From Marinospirillum alkaliphilum DSM 21637 (GTDB taxonomy: Bacteria > Pseudomonadota > Gammaproteobacteria > Pseudomonadales > Halomonadaceae), in the NCBI RefSeq assembly GCF_900119735.1, contig NZ_FPJW01000009.1, positions 97,550 to 161,549 of the forward strand: 64,000 bases of DNA. The letters are read 5' to 3'. How positions within the stretch are numbered: position 1 is the stretch's first letter; every line of letters starts with the position of its first letter. This document shows positions 38,494-47,194 of this stretch, one piece after another. Below the pieces are notes generated by a model. It was not told the DNA's origin, ran no database searches, and saw only the letters and a program-made list of their open reading frames with translations. The position numbers were made by a program, and so were the translations under genes.

Positions 38494-40299
38494 ATGCCGA
38501 CTTATAAAGCCCCCCTGCGCGACATGCGTTTTGTGATGAATGAATTGCTGGACTTTGAAGGTCATTACCGCACCCTGCCAGGCGGCGAAGAAGCCGTTGA
38601 AGTCATCGATGCAATTCTGGAAGAAGGCGCAAAGTTTGCCGAAAACGTGCTAACCCCCCTGAACCAGGTGGGTGATCAGCAAGGCTGCAAACTGGAAAAT
38701 GGCGTGGTCACCGTGCCAGAAGGTTTCAAGGAAGCCTACCAGCAGTATGTAGAAGGTGGCTGGCCATCCATGAACCAGAATCCTGAGTACGGCGGTCAGG
38801 GCCTGCCCCACTCACTGGGTATGGTTCTGAATGAAATGATCTGTTCTTCCAACCTGGCCTGGGGCATGTATCCCGGTTTGTCCCACGGTGCCATGAGTGC
38901 CCTGGAACACCACGGCACGGAAGAACTGAAACAGACCTACCTGACCAAGCTGATCGAAGGCCGCTGGACCGGCACCATGTGCCTGACCGAACCCCATTGT
39001 GGTACTGACCTTGGCCTGATCAAGACTCGCGCTGTGCCCCAGGCAGATGGCAGCTACCAGATCAGCGGCACCAAAATCTTCATCTCTGCCGGTGAACACG
39101 AACTGTCTGAGAACATCGTCCACCTGGTACTGGCCAAGTTGCCTGACGCACCAGAAAGCACCAAGGGTATTTCCCTGTTTGTGGTGCCAAAATTCCTGCC
39201 CGATGCCCAGGGTGAAGCCGGTGAGCGCAACGCAGTTGTTTGTGGTTCCATCGAACACAAGATGGGTATCCACGGTAACTCCACCTGCGTGATGAACTTT
39301 GATGACGCCACCGGTTATATGGTTGGTCAGCCAAACAAGGGGCTGGCGGCCATGTTCACCATGATGAATGCTGCCCGTATTGGTGTGGGTATCCAGGGCC
39401 AGGGGCTGATTGAAGTGTCCTTCCAGAATGCTCTGGCTTATGCACGCGACCGCCTGCAGATGCGTGCCCTGTCCGGCCCGAAAGCACCAGAGAAGTCTGC
39501 TGATCCGATCATTGTGCATCCTGATGTGCGTCGCATGCTGCTGACTCAGAAAGCCTTCAGTGAAGGTGGTCGTGCACTGATTTTCTACACCGCTCAGCTG
39601 GTGGATACCGTTGAACACGGCAATGAAGAACAGAAAAAGGAAGCCGATGAAATCCTCGGCCTGCTGACTCCGATTGTGAAAGCCTTCCTGACCGAAGCTG
39701 GTTTTGAAGCCACCAATGAAGGTGTACAGGTATTTGGTGGTCACGGCTTTATTCAAGAGTGGGGCATGGAGCAGTTTGTTCGTGATGCACGCATCACTCG
39801 CCTGTATGAAGGCACCACGGGTATCCAGGCACTGGATCTGCTGGGTCGCAAGATCCTGATGAACCAGGGTGAAACCCTGCGCAAGTTCACCAAACAGATT
39901 CACAAATACTGCCAGTCCATCAGCCAGCAAGAGTCCATGCATGACTTTGCCAAGCCCTTGATTGAGCTGAACAAGGAATGGGGCGAACTGACCATGAAAA
40001 TTGGCATGAACGCCATGAAAAACCGTGAAGAAGTGGGTGCCGCTTCGGTTGATTACCTGATGTACTCCGGTTATGTGGTCATGGCCTACTTCTGGGCTCA
40101 GATGGCTGAAATTGCCCAGAAAAAACTGGCCGAAGGCACCAGCGAACAAGCCTTCTACCAGGCCAAACTGGATACCGCTCGCTTTTATTATGCCCGCCTG
40201 CTGCCGCGGACTCGCGCCCATGCAGCCGCCATGACTGCCGGTGCCGACACCCTGCTGGCCATGGAAGAAAGCGCCTTTGGCCTGGGTTTTGAGGTTTAA
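38494..40299 (+). CDS. Acyl-CoA dehydrogenase, long (~600 aa) FadE-type
   Basis: A 601-aa FAD-dependent enzyme catalysing the first oxidation of beta-oxidation. It has the extended N-terminus characteristic of this subfamily (YKAPLRDMRFVMNELLDF), the core motifs GTMCLTEPHCGTDLGLIKTRA and KIFISAGEHELSENIVHLVLAK, and MGIHGNSTCVMNFDDATGY. The catalytic-base region is FIQEWGMEQFVRDARITRLYEGTTG and a C-terminal extra domain ends the protein. The architecture resembles pseudomonad PA0506/PA0508-type dehydrogenases and DmdC relatives; chain-length preference cannot be read. GAGG precedes the ATG. It is flanked by inverted MITE-like copies and preceded by a PsrA-like operator. Confidence 0.93.
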   Translation: MPTYKAPLRDMRFVMNELLDFEGHYRTLPGGEEAVEVIDAILEEGAKFAENVLTPLNQVGDQQGCKLENGVVTVPEGFKEAYQQYVEGGWPSMNQNPEYGGQGLPHSLGMVLNEMICSSNLAWGMYPGLSHGAMSALEHHGTEELKQTYLTKLIEGRWTGTMCLTEPHCGTDLGLIKTRAVPQADGSYQISGTKIFISAGEHELSENIVHLVLAKLPDAPESTKGISLFVVPKFLPDAQGEAGERNAVVCGSIEHKMGIHGNSTCVMNFDDATGYMVGQPNKGLAAMFTMMNAARIGVGIQGQGLIEVSFQNALAYARDRLQMRALSGPKAPEKSADPIIVHPDVRRMLLTQKAFSEGGRALIFYTAQLVDTVEHGNEEQKKEADEILGLLTPIVKAFLTEAGFEATNEGVQVFGGHGFIQEWGMEQFVRDARITRLYEGTTGIQALDLLGRKILMNQGETLRKFTKQIHKYCQSISQQESMHDFAKPLIELNKEWGELTMKIGMNAMKNREEVGAASVDYLMYSGYVVMAYFWAQMAEIAQKKLAEGTSEQAFYQAKLDTARFYYARLLPRTRAHAAAMTAGADTLLAMEESAFGLGFEV

Positions 40300-40342
40300 G
40301 GCCTGGCCTGGCATTAAAATTTGATTGTTGCTGCAAAATCCT

Positions 40343-40484
40343 GGAAACCTCTGATTAATGTCACGAGCGCAGGTTAGGCAAGGCGAAATTGGCTGAAAAA
40401 GCGGAGTTTACACAGAGTAAATGAGCATTTTGAGGCCAATTTCAACACAGCATAAGCCAGCAAAATAGTTAATCAGAGGCTTCC
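40343..40484. repeat. MITE-like inverted-repeat element, copy 2 (well preserved)
   Basis: A 142-base non-coding element with near-perfect 16-base terminal inverted repeats: GGAAACCTCTGATTAA at 40343-40358 and TTAATCAGAGGCTTCC at 40469-40484, one mismatch. Its interior is the reverse complement of copy 1. No convincing target duplication is visible. It fills much of the 426-base gap after the first dehydrogenase. Confidence 0.85.
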
Positions 40485-40518
40485 TTGATTAAGATTTTTC
40501 TCTGAGGTAAGGGTCTTG

Positions 40519-40547
40519 GGGTGGCTTCGGCCACCCTTCTTTTTTTA
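40519..40547 (+). terminator. Rho-independent terminator with UUCG loop
   Basis: GGGTGGC-TTCG-GCCACCC (40519-40536) followed by TTCTTTTTTT. It ends the first dehydrogenase transcript, on the far side of the MITE-like copy. Confidence 0.92.
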
Positions 40548-40623
40548 TCTGTTGCCTTGCAGCAAAAACTTGCCACAAATCCTTAACCCTTGGTTACTAA
40601 GCTGCTAATCTGGTCTGAGATAC

Positions 40624-40653
40624 CAAGAACCCACAGGTCACACAGGGTTCTTG
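40624..40653. promoter_or_regulatory. Perfect 9-bp inverted repeat upstream of the second dehydrogenase
   Basis: CAAGAACCC and GGGTTCTTG separated by 12 bases, 73 bases before the start at 40726. No T-run follows, so an operator or leader structure is more likely than a terminator. It does not match the PsrA consensus. Confidence 0.4.
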
Positions 40654-40725
40654 TGCAATGCAGCAAAGACAGTAAGCTAGCGCCACTAAAAGTTATTTTG
40701 TACAACAGGACAGAGGTACTGAACT

Positions 40726-42522
40726 ATGGCAATTTACAAGGCTCCCCTTCGCGACATGCGTTTTGTGCTGAACGAAGTCTTTGAAGCAGACAAGCTCTGG
40801 GCTTCGATGGAAGCCACGCAGGAAGTCACCCCGGATCTGGCGGATGCGATCCTGGAAGAAGGCGCCAAACTGACCGAAAACGAGCTGTTTCCGCTGAACC
40901 GCAGTGGTGATGAAGAAGGCTGCCGTTTTGAAAACGGTCAGGTATTCACTCCGGCTGGTTTCAAGGAAGCCTACAATGCTCTGGCTGAAGGCGGCTGGAT
41001 GGGGCTGGGCGGTAACCCGGAGTACGGCGGTCAGGGTATGCCCAAGATGCTGACGGTGCTGTTCGAGGAAATGCTTTATGCTGCCAACGCCTCCTTCACC
41101 CTCTACCCCGCATTAAACAGTGGCGCTGCCCTGCTGCTGGACTCCCACGCCAGTGATGCCATTAAAGAAAAATACCTGCCAACCCTTTATGAAGGCCGCT
41201 GGATTGGCACCATGTGTCTGACTGAACCCCATTCAGGCACTGACCTGGGGCTGATTCGTACCAAGGCAGAACCCAATGCCAACGGTACCTACACCATCAC
41301 CGGCAACAAAATCTGGATCACCGGTGGTGAGCACGATCTGGCCGAAAACATCATCCACCTGGTGCTGGCCAAACTGCCAGACGCCCCGGCGGGTACACGC
41401 GGCATCTCCCTGTTCCTGGTACCCAAAATCAAGATCAATGAAGACAACAGTCTGGGCGAGTTCAACAACGTCAACTGTGGTTCGATTGAGCACAAGATGG
41501 GCATCAAGGGTTCAGCCACCTGCGTGATCAACTTTGATGGCTCTGAAGGCATCATGATTGGTGAACCCAACAAGGGTCTGGCAGCCATGTTCACCATGAT
41601 GAACTATGAGCGTCTGTCGATTGGTATTCAGGGTCTGGGTCTGGGTGAAGTGGCCTACCAGAGCGCCATGGATTTTGCCAAAGAGCGCCTGCAATCACGT
41701 GCTCCGACTGGTGCCAAATGCCCGGACAAACCCGCTGACCCGATTCTGGTGCACCCGGATGTACGCCGTATGGCACTGAATGCCCGCGTATTCAACGAAG
41801 GCAGCCGTGCTTTTGCATCCTACGTGGGTATGCAGCTGGACATCAGCAAGTACCACGCCGATGAAACCACCCGTAAACATGCCGCTGATCTGGTTGCTCT
41901 GCTGACTCCGGTTGCCAAAGCCTTCATCACTGACCGGGGTTTTGATGCCACTGTAGAAGCTCAGCAGGTTTATGGTGGCAGTGGTTACTGCCGTGAGTGG
42001 GGCGCGGAGCAGTATGTGCGTGATGCCCGTATTGCCCAGATCTATGAAGGCACCAACGGCATTCAGGCCATGGACCTGATGGGACGCAAGGTGTTTGCCA
42101 ATAACGGTGAATTCCTGAATATCTTCATCAAGGACGTGCGTGAGTTCCTGGCAACTGCCAGCGGCCAGAACGGCATGCAGCCCTGGGTTGCAGCACTGGA
42201 AACTGAGCTGAAACGCCTGGAATCCGTGACTGCCGCAGTGATGACTGCTGCCAAGGAAAACCCCGAAGAAATCGGTGCTGCGGCTGTTGACTACCTGAAC
42301 CTATTTGGCCTGGTGGCTTATGCCTACATGTGGGCACGCATGGTTTCTGTGGCACAGCAGAAGGTGGATGCAGACTCTTCCGGCTTTTATGCCAACAAGA
42401 TTCTGGCCGGTAACCACTACCTGAAGCGCGTACTGCCACGCACCCTGTCGCTGGAGCAACAGATTCTGGCCGGCGCCGAGGTATTGATGGCTATGGAAGA
42501 AGAAGCCTTTTACGGCAACTGA
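40726..42522 (+). CDS. Acyl-CoA dehydrogenase, long (~600 aa) FadE-type, paralogue
   Basis: A 598-aa paralogue of the enzyme at 38494, sharing the opening YKAPLRDMRFVLNEVFEAD and GTMCLTEPHSGTDLGLIRTKA, MGIKGSATCVINFDGSEG and YCREWGAEQYVRDARIAQIYEGTNG, plus the same C-terminal domain. Differences are spread through the whole length, so the duplication is old. Such tandem pairs are typical in pseudomonads, where members differ in chain-length preference. AGAGG lies ten bases before the ATG. It has its own terminator and a different upstream inverted repeat, so it is probably regulated separately. Confidence 0.93.
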   Translation: MAIYKAPLRDMRFVLNEVFEADKLWASMEATQEVTPDLADAILEEGAKLTENELFPLNRSGDEEGCRFENGQVFTPAGFKEAYNALAEGGWMGLGGNPEYGGQGMPKMLTVLFEEMLYAANASFTLYPALNSGAALLLDSHASDAIKEKYLPTLYEGRWIGTMCLTEPHSGTDLGLIRTKAEPNANGTYTITGNKIWITGGEHDLAENIIHLVLAKLPDAPAGTRGISLFLVPKIKINEDNSLGEFNNVNCGSIEHKMGIKGSATCVINFDGSEGIMIGEPNKGLAAMFTMMNYERLSIGIQGLGLGEVAYQSAMDFAKERLQSRAPTGAKCPDKPADPILVHPDVRRMALNARVFNEGSRAFASYVGMQLDISKYHADETTRKHAADLVALLTPVAKAFITDRGFDATVEAQQVYGGSGYCREWGAEQYVRDARIAQIYEGTNGIQAMDLMGRKVFANNGEFLNIFIKDVREFLATASGQNGMQPWVAALETELKRLESVTAAVMTAAKENPEEIGAAAVDYLNLFGLVAYAYMWARMVSVAQQKVDADSSGFYANKILAGNHYLKRVLPRTLSLEQQILAGAEVLMAMEEEAFYGN

Positions 42523-42538
42523 TGCTGGACGCCTCAAG

Positions 42539-42567
42539 AGCCCTCGCTATTGCGGGGGCTTTTTTTA
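42539..42567 (+). terminator. Rho-independent terminator after the second dehydrogenase
   Basis: AGCCCTCGC (42539-42547) and GCGGGGGCT (42552-42560) pair, with one G-T wobble, around TATT, followed by TTTTTTT. It overlaps the 3' end of the convergent GGDEF/EAL gene. Confidence 0.9.
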
Positions 42568-45333
42568 TCGGTTCAGCTCAGATTCAATCCGGTTACAAGC
42601 CTCCAGCAGTTTCTCAAAAGGCACCGGAGGACTGAAGTAATAACCCTGCACCAGATTACAGTTGCAATCGCGCAGTATCTGCAGCTGCTCAACCTGCTCC
42701 ACACCCTCGGCAACAACATCCAGATTCAGCTTGGCTGCCATGGCACTGATGGCTGAAACAATCGCCACATCATCCCTGTCTGTTGTCACGTCCTGCACAA
42801 ACGAACGATCAATTTTTAATGAGTGAACCGGCAGTTGCTTCAGGTAACTGAGCGAAGAATAGCCCGTGCCAAAGTCATCAATCGACAACGCAATGCCCAG
42901 CTGCTCGATTCGGTGCAAAATCGGCAAGCTCTGGTCCATCTGATCCATCAGGGTGCTTTCAGTGATTTCCAGTTCCAGGCAGCGAGGCAACAGCTGATGC
43001 TGGCTGAGCAAGGCATCCAGATAATCAGGAAGTTGTTCGTCTTTTAACTGCCGGGGAGAAAGATTCACAGCAACATAACCCGGTTGGTTGCGGCTGGTAT
43101 TAAAAACAGCAATATCACGACAGGCCTGTTCAAGCACCTGATGACCCAGCTCAACAATCAAACCGGTTTCTTCCGCCAGGGGAATGAACTCCGCTGGTGA
43201 GACCATGCCACGCTGGGCATGCCGCCAACGCACCAGCGCCTCAAAACCAACCACGCGTTTTTGTTGTAAATCCACCTGCGGCTGATACCAGACTTCAAAG
43301 CTGCGATCCTGCAATGCCTCTCGCAGCTCCGTTTCCAGCTCCAGTAAACGTGAGGCATGCACATTCATTTCCGGAGTGTAAAACTGCCAGGTGTTACGCC
43401 CATCACTCTTGGCCCGATACATGGCCAGATCAGCATTTTTCAGCAACTCGGCCGGGTTCTCACTGTCCAGCGGCGCCAGCGTAATGCCAATGGAGGTGGT
43501 GACAATCACACTGCGGCTACCCAACTGAATGGGCAGCGCCAACTGTTCAGTGACCTTGCGAGCTACTTGCGCAGCCGCTTCCGGATGCTGCACATCCTGC
43601 AACAACAAGGTGAACTCGTCACCACCGAGGCGCGCCACCGAATCTGATTCACGCACACACCGACGCAGGCGCTCCGCCACGGTGGTCAAGAGCAGATCAC
43701 CGGCATCATGACCCAGAGTGTCATTGATCCGCTTGAAGTGATCCAGATCCAGATAAAGCAGTGCACACTGGGTATCGTGCCGCTTTGCCAGTCGAATCGC
43801 CTTGTGCAGTTGCTGGCGAAACAGGCGGCGATTCTCCAGTCCGGTCAAGGTATCATACAGTGCCAACTGCTCCATCTTCTGGTGGGTCAACTTTAATTCC
43901 GTGATGTCCTCAGCCACCAGCACAAAATGAGGTTGATGCTGGCGGGCATCCAGTTGCACCGGTGAAATGGAGATCATCATCCAATAGTGATGCTGACCGG
44001 GCAGGCGCAGCTTCAATTCACCACGCCATTTTCCCTGCTTACGCAAAGCAGAAAGGATCTGCTGCTTCTGGCGAAGCGTTACACTGCCATGCAACAAGCG
44101 CAACAAGGATTGCCCCTGCAGCACTGACGCAGGCTGTCTGGACAATTCCCTGAAGCGGGCATTGGTGTAACGAATCAATCCCTGAGCATCACTGATCAAT
44201 ACCGCACTGCCACTGTGCTCCAGTGCATTGGACAACAACTGCAATTGACGCTGCTGCTCGCGCTGAGCCGTCATGTCAATTGAAACACTGAGAATGGCAG
44301 GCTGACCATCAGTGTCATTAAAGTGCAGCTTGCTGGTCTGCCAGATGCTTGGCCCGTCCTTGCCAGGTAAAACCTCTTCTTCCATGAAGCTGGCATCACC
44401 ACTGCTCAACAGACCACGCTCACGCTTCAGGAATTGTTCATAAGCCTGATTGTCACCCGTCAGCTCCGCCAGATTCCGGCCCAGCATTCGCTCCGGTGAA
44501 ACATGGAAAAAACGACCTGTGGCCTTGTTTGCCAGGATAAAACGCCCCTGTTCATCGCGGGCATAAATCATGTGTGGCACCAGGTCGATCACCTGACGCA
44601 GGCGGTTTTCACTGCGCTCGCGGGCATTGATCAGACGCCACAACTGATGCGCTGTGAACAAACCAATAAACAGCATCAGCATCAGCACCACCATCAGCGG
44701 CATGATGGCTGATTGCACCAGCTCCTGACCGGGACGAGGCAAGGAGTAATGCAAAAACAGTGGCGACTCACCAGCATCAATCGGCACGCTGTAGCGGTCT
44801 TCTCCACTGATAATGATCCGGTGAGGTTTCAGCTCCATATAAGGCAGCTGGTACAGCTCCTGCCACTGGGCAAGCAAGGGTTGATCCAGTGGTTGAACCA
44901 ACCATAAAAGATAACCATCCACCTCTCGAAACTGGTAAAAAAAAGCAGGATCATAACCCGCCAGACCGCTTGCCTGGACATGCTCAGGGACAGCACTCAG
45001 CAACTCAGAAGTCAGCATCTCTTCTGATGAACAGCGACCACGCAAAAATGGTTCATCTTCGCGTTTCCATAACAAACACTGATGTTGCAGCTGGAAGGGC
45101 AATACTTCAAGAAAGCTGGTCACTGGCAGGCTGGTATACAGCACATTCAGTCGATCCAACTGCTGCAGCATACGCTGCTGCTGGTCATGAAAGGCATAAT
45201 CCAGCTGTTGTTGCAGTTCAAGATGGGCGCGACGATCCGTGCTGTTTCCAAGGATCAGCAGGGCAAAAACGACTGCCAGCAACGAACTACCGGCAATAAA
45301 CAGGAAAGGAATAAGTACCCGAAAAGGTAACAT
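42565..45333 (-). CDS. Membrane-anchored PAS-GGDEF-EAL cyclic-di-GMP enzyme
   Basis: A 922-aa protein starting at ATG 45333 (MLPFRVLIPFLF), which has AGGGTG upstream; the longer GTG-started frame is unlikely. An N-terminal helix and a second helix near 205-225 (MPLMVVLMLMLFIGLFTA) enclose a periplasmic sensor region. Two PAS domains follow: one at about 245-360 (VIDLVPHMIYARDEQGRFILANK) and one at about 365-490 with a PAC segment. The GGDEF domain has an intact RLGGDEF motif (570-574) and the EAL domain an intact EALVRW motif (698-700), with DDFGTGYSSL and AEGVE downstream. Both cyclase and phosphodiesterase activity look possible. It is convergent with the second dehydrogenase. Confidence 0.93.
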   Translation of the reverse strand: MLPFRVLIPFLFIAGSSLLAVVFALLILGNSTDRRAHLELQQQLDYAFHDQQQRMLQQLDRLNVLYTSLPVTSFLEVLPFQLQHQCLLWKREDEPFLRGRCSSEEMLTSELLSAVPEHVQASGLAGYDPAFFYQFREVDGYLLWLVQPLDQPLLAQWQELYQLPYMELKPHRIIISGEDRYSVPIDAGESPLFLHYSLPRPGQELVQSAIMPLMVVLMLMLFIGLFTAHQLWRLINARERSENRLRQVIDLVPHMIYARDEQGRFILANKATGRFFHVSPERMLGRNLAELTGDNQAYEQFLKRERGLLSSGDASFMEEEVLPGKDGPSIWQTSKLHFNDTDGQPAILSVSIDMTAQREQQRQLQLLSNALEHSGSAVLISDAQGLIRYTNARFRELSRQPASVLQGQSLLRLLHGSVTLRQKQQILSALRKQGKWRGELKLRLPGQHHYWMMISISPVQLDARQHQPHFVLVAEDITELKLTHQKMEQLALYDTLTGLENRRLFRQQLHKAIRLAKRHDTQCALLYLDLDHFKRINDTLGHDAGDLLLTTVAERLRRCVRESDSVARLGGDEFTLLLQDVQHPEAAAQVARKVTEQLALPIQLGSRSVIVTTSIGITLAPLDSENPAELLKNADLAMYRAKSDGRNTWQFYTPEMNVHASRLLELETELREALQDRSFEVWYQPQVDLQQKRVVGFEALVRWRHAQRGMVSPAEFIPLAEETGLIVELGHQVLEQACRDIAVFNTSRNQPGYVAVNLSPRQLKDEQLPDYLDALLSQHQLLPRCLELEITESTLMDQMDQSLPILHRIEQLGIALSIDDFGTGYSSLSYLKQLPVHSLKIDRSFVQDVTTDRDDVAIVSAISAMAAKLNLDVVAEGVEQVEQLQILRDCNCNLVQGYYFSPPVPFEKLLEACNRIESELNR

Positions 45334-45485
45334 GCAGCTTACACCCTGGGCAGGTCTTCTGGTTCCAGCCCAAACCACCCCGAGGTTACCGGGTCGTTAA
45401 AAAAGGAGCGAATTATACATCAACAGCTTGTTAATACCATGTTCATGGGACTATTTGTTGGACAGTTCGCAGGGTTATTCATGGC

Positions 45486-45545
45486 AAAAAAAAACAGCTG
45501 CACCAAGCTCCCTTCAGTAGGATAAACAAGGTGCAGCTGTTTTTA
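45486..45545. terminator. Bidirectional hairpin terminator next to tRNA-Leu
   Basis: AACAGCTGCACC and GGTGCAGCTGTT form a perfect 12-pair stem with a ~25-base loop. There is an A9 tract on the left and a T-rich tract on the right, so it can end tRNA-Leu transcription leftward and any rightward transcript. Confidence 0.85.
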
Positions 45546-45550
45546 TTGGT

Positions 45551-45635
45551 TGGTGCGGACGGAGAGACTCGAACTCTCACACCTCGCGGCGCCAGAACCT
45601 AAATCTGGTGTGTCTACCAATTCCACCACGTCCGC
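45551..45635 (-). tRNA. tRNA-Leu (UAG)
   Basis: An 85-base class II tRNA with encoded CCA. Acceptor GCGGACG pairs with CGTCCGC, anticodon TAG sits in loop ATTTAGG, there is a long variable arm (GGCGCCGCGAGGTGT) and the T arm carries GTTCGAGTC. The 5' leader contains a GATATCC/GGATATC stem at 45637-45657. Confidence 0.96.
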
Positions 45636-45674
45636 AGATATCCTGAACATCGGATATCCAGCAAAGTGAGCGGC

Positions 45675-45702
45675 ATTCTATAGCAACCACCCGTCAAGTC
45701 AA
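45675..45702 (-). promoter_or_regulatory. Sigma-70 promoter for tRNA-Leu
   Basis: On the minus strand TTGACT (45702-45697), 16-base spacer, TAGAAT (45680-45675). The tRNA begins 39 bases downstream. It lies between the end of bioD and the tRNA. Confidence 0.65.
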
Positions 45703-45717
45703 GGGCTGCTGGCTGTT

Positions 45718-46407
45718 TCAGTGGGCGTTTAAAGGCTCCAGGGACAAAAAACCGGCCGCTGCTTCTGCCGTTGCAGACTCCAGCCAGGGCAGATGCCCCA
45801 GGCAAGGAGCTGGGATCAGTTGCAGCAGGCTTTGCAAGTTGGCTTCTTCTTGCAGCATTGGCTCTGGCCCCTGGCTGGAGGCAATCCAGCCAGCGAGCGG
45901 CAAACCATCCCGCTGTATGGCTTCCACAGTCAACAGGGCATGATTCAGGCATCCCAGCTTCAGGCGCACCACCAGTATCACCGGCAGTTGCAGCGCTTTG
46001 GCCAGACCTGCCAGCGTCTGGCCCGGCGTCAAGGGCACCCGCCAACCACCGGCACCCTCCACCAGCGTCAAGTCAGCCCGTTTCATCAACTGGCCTCGCA
46101 CCAGTCCGGCCAGGCGCTCCAGATTCAGGCTACGCCCCTCTTCCAGCGCCGCCAGATGCGGGGCAATGGGTTGTTTCAGTAATACCGGGTTCACCTCGGC
46201 ATAAGCCGGTTGCAGGCTGGACACCGCCTGCAGGGCCAGGGCATCACTATTGGTCCACCCCTGCTCAGTCTGCTCTGCACCCGCAGCCAGCGGTTTTAAT
46301 CCCAGCGTGGACCAACCCTGACTGTGTGCCAGTTGCAGCAGACCACAACTGGCCAGGGTTTTACCGGCATCCGTATCCGTGCCGGTGACAAAAAAGGCTT
46401 TTGGCAT
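45718..46407 (-). CDS. bioD: Dethiobiotin synthetase
   Basis: A 229-aa P-loop enzyme that closes the ureido ring of 7,8-diaminopelargonate using CO2 and ATP. It has FFVTGTDTDAGKTLASCGLL at residues 5-24, KPLAAGAEQTEQGWTNSDA, and LVEGAGGWRVPLTPG near 110. GGAAAG precedes the ATG. Last gene of bioBFHCD. bioA, needed for the preceding step, is not in the window. Confidence 0.95.
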   Translation of the reverse strand: MPKAFFVTGTDTDAGKTLASCGLLQLAHSQGWSTLGLKPLAAGAEQTEQGWTNSDALALQAVSSLQPAYAEVNPVLLKQPIAPHLAALEEGRSLNLERLAGLVRGQLMKRADLTLVEGAGGWRVPLTPGQTLAGLAKALQLPVILVVRLKLGCLNHALLTVEAIQRDGLPLAGWIASSQGPEPMLQEEANLQSLLQLIPAPCLGHLPWLESATAEAAAGFLSLEPLNAH

Positions 46408-46432
46408 CCAATCTTTCCAGATTCACATGAGT

Positions 46433-47194
46433 TCAGGGTTTACGCAGCTGCATGATCAGCAGCTGGTAGGTCAAGGGCAATCCCTGTGGACTGCGATACT
46501 GTTCAAAACCGGCTTGAAGGCGCTGCCACAGGCCGGGAGTCAGACCCCGGGTTACTGAAGCAGCACCGGCTCCCACTGCCCGTACCGAAGCCAGCAAACG
46601 ACGGGCATCAGCATAATAAAAGGTCTCACGACTGACTGTCATCTGCAGGGCTTGCAAGCCGCTTTGCTCCACCCAGTCCTGATAAGCTGCCAACCGGTGA
46701 AAGGGCAATACCTGGCTCTGCAAACCTGTTTGTGTCCAGACCTGATCAATTTCCTGCAGGCTGCCGGGTAACAGGGTGGCAATGCAGGCCGTGCCACCGG
46801 GCTGCAACACATGACGCATCTCCTGCAACACCCGACAGGGATCTGTACACCACTGCAACATCAGGCTGGAAAACACCAGATCAAAAGTGGCACTGGGCAA
46901 AGGCAAGGCGGCGGCATCAGCCTGCAACCAGCCAATGGATGACCTGTTTGCAGTGACACTGCGGGCTTCACGAAGCATCTGCTGGCTGAGATCCACACCC
47001 AGAACCTGAGCCTGTGGATAAGCTTCTTCCAGTTGCCGGGTCCAGTGCCCCGGCCCACACCCCAGATCCAGCACTCGTTGAGCGTGTATGGGTCGCAAAG
47101 CCCAGAGCTTGCTTGTCATCTGCACCTGTGCCTGTGCCAATTGCAGATAAGCGTTTGCCCCTCGATCAAAACAGGCTTGCACCGGGCGGTTCAT
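46433..47194 (-). CDS. bioC: Malonyl-ACP O-methyltransferase BioC
   Basis: A 253-aa SAM-dependent methyltransferase that masks malonyl-ACP as its methyl ester to start pimeloyl synthesis. It opens with FDRGANAYLQLAQAQVQM. The SAM motif is RVLDLGCGPGHWTRQLEE near residues 41-58, and FDLVFSSLMLQWCTDP follows. It overlaps bioH by four bases (ATGA), so the esterase and methyltransferase that use the same blocked intermediate are translated together. Confidence 0.93.
   Translation of the reverse strand: MNRPVQACFDRGANAYLQLAQAQVQMTSKLWALRPIHAQRVLDLGCGPGHWTRQLEEAYPQAQVLGVDLSQQMLREARSVTANRSSIGWLQADAAALPLPSATFDLVFSSLMLQWCTDPCRVLQEMRHVLQPGGTACIATLLPGSLQEIDQVWTQTGLQSQVLPFHRLAAYQDWVEQSGLQALQMTVSRETFYYADARRLLASVRAVGAGAASVTRGLTPGLWQRLQAGFEQYRSPQGLPLTYQLLIMQLRKP

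Noticed and set aside
38812..40314. 500-codon minus-strand frame over the first acyl-CoA dehydrogenase
   Set aside because: Antisense shadow caused by codon bias; no motif, and the plus-strand enzyme is unambiguous.
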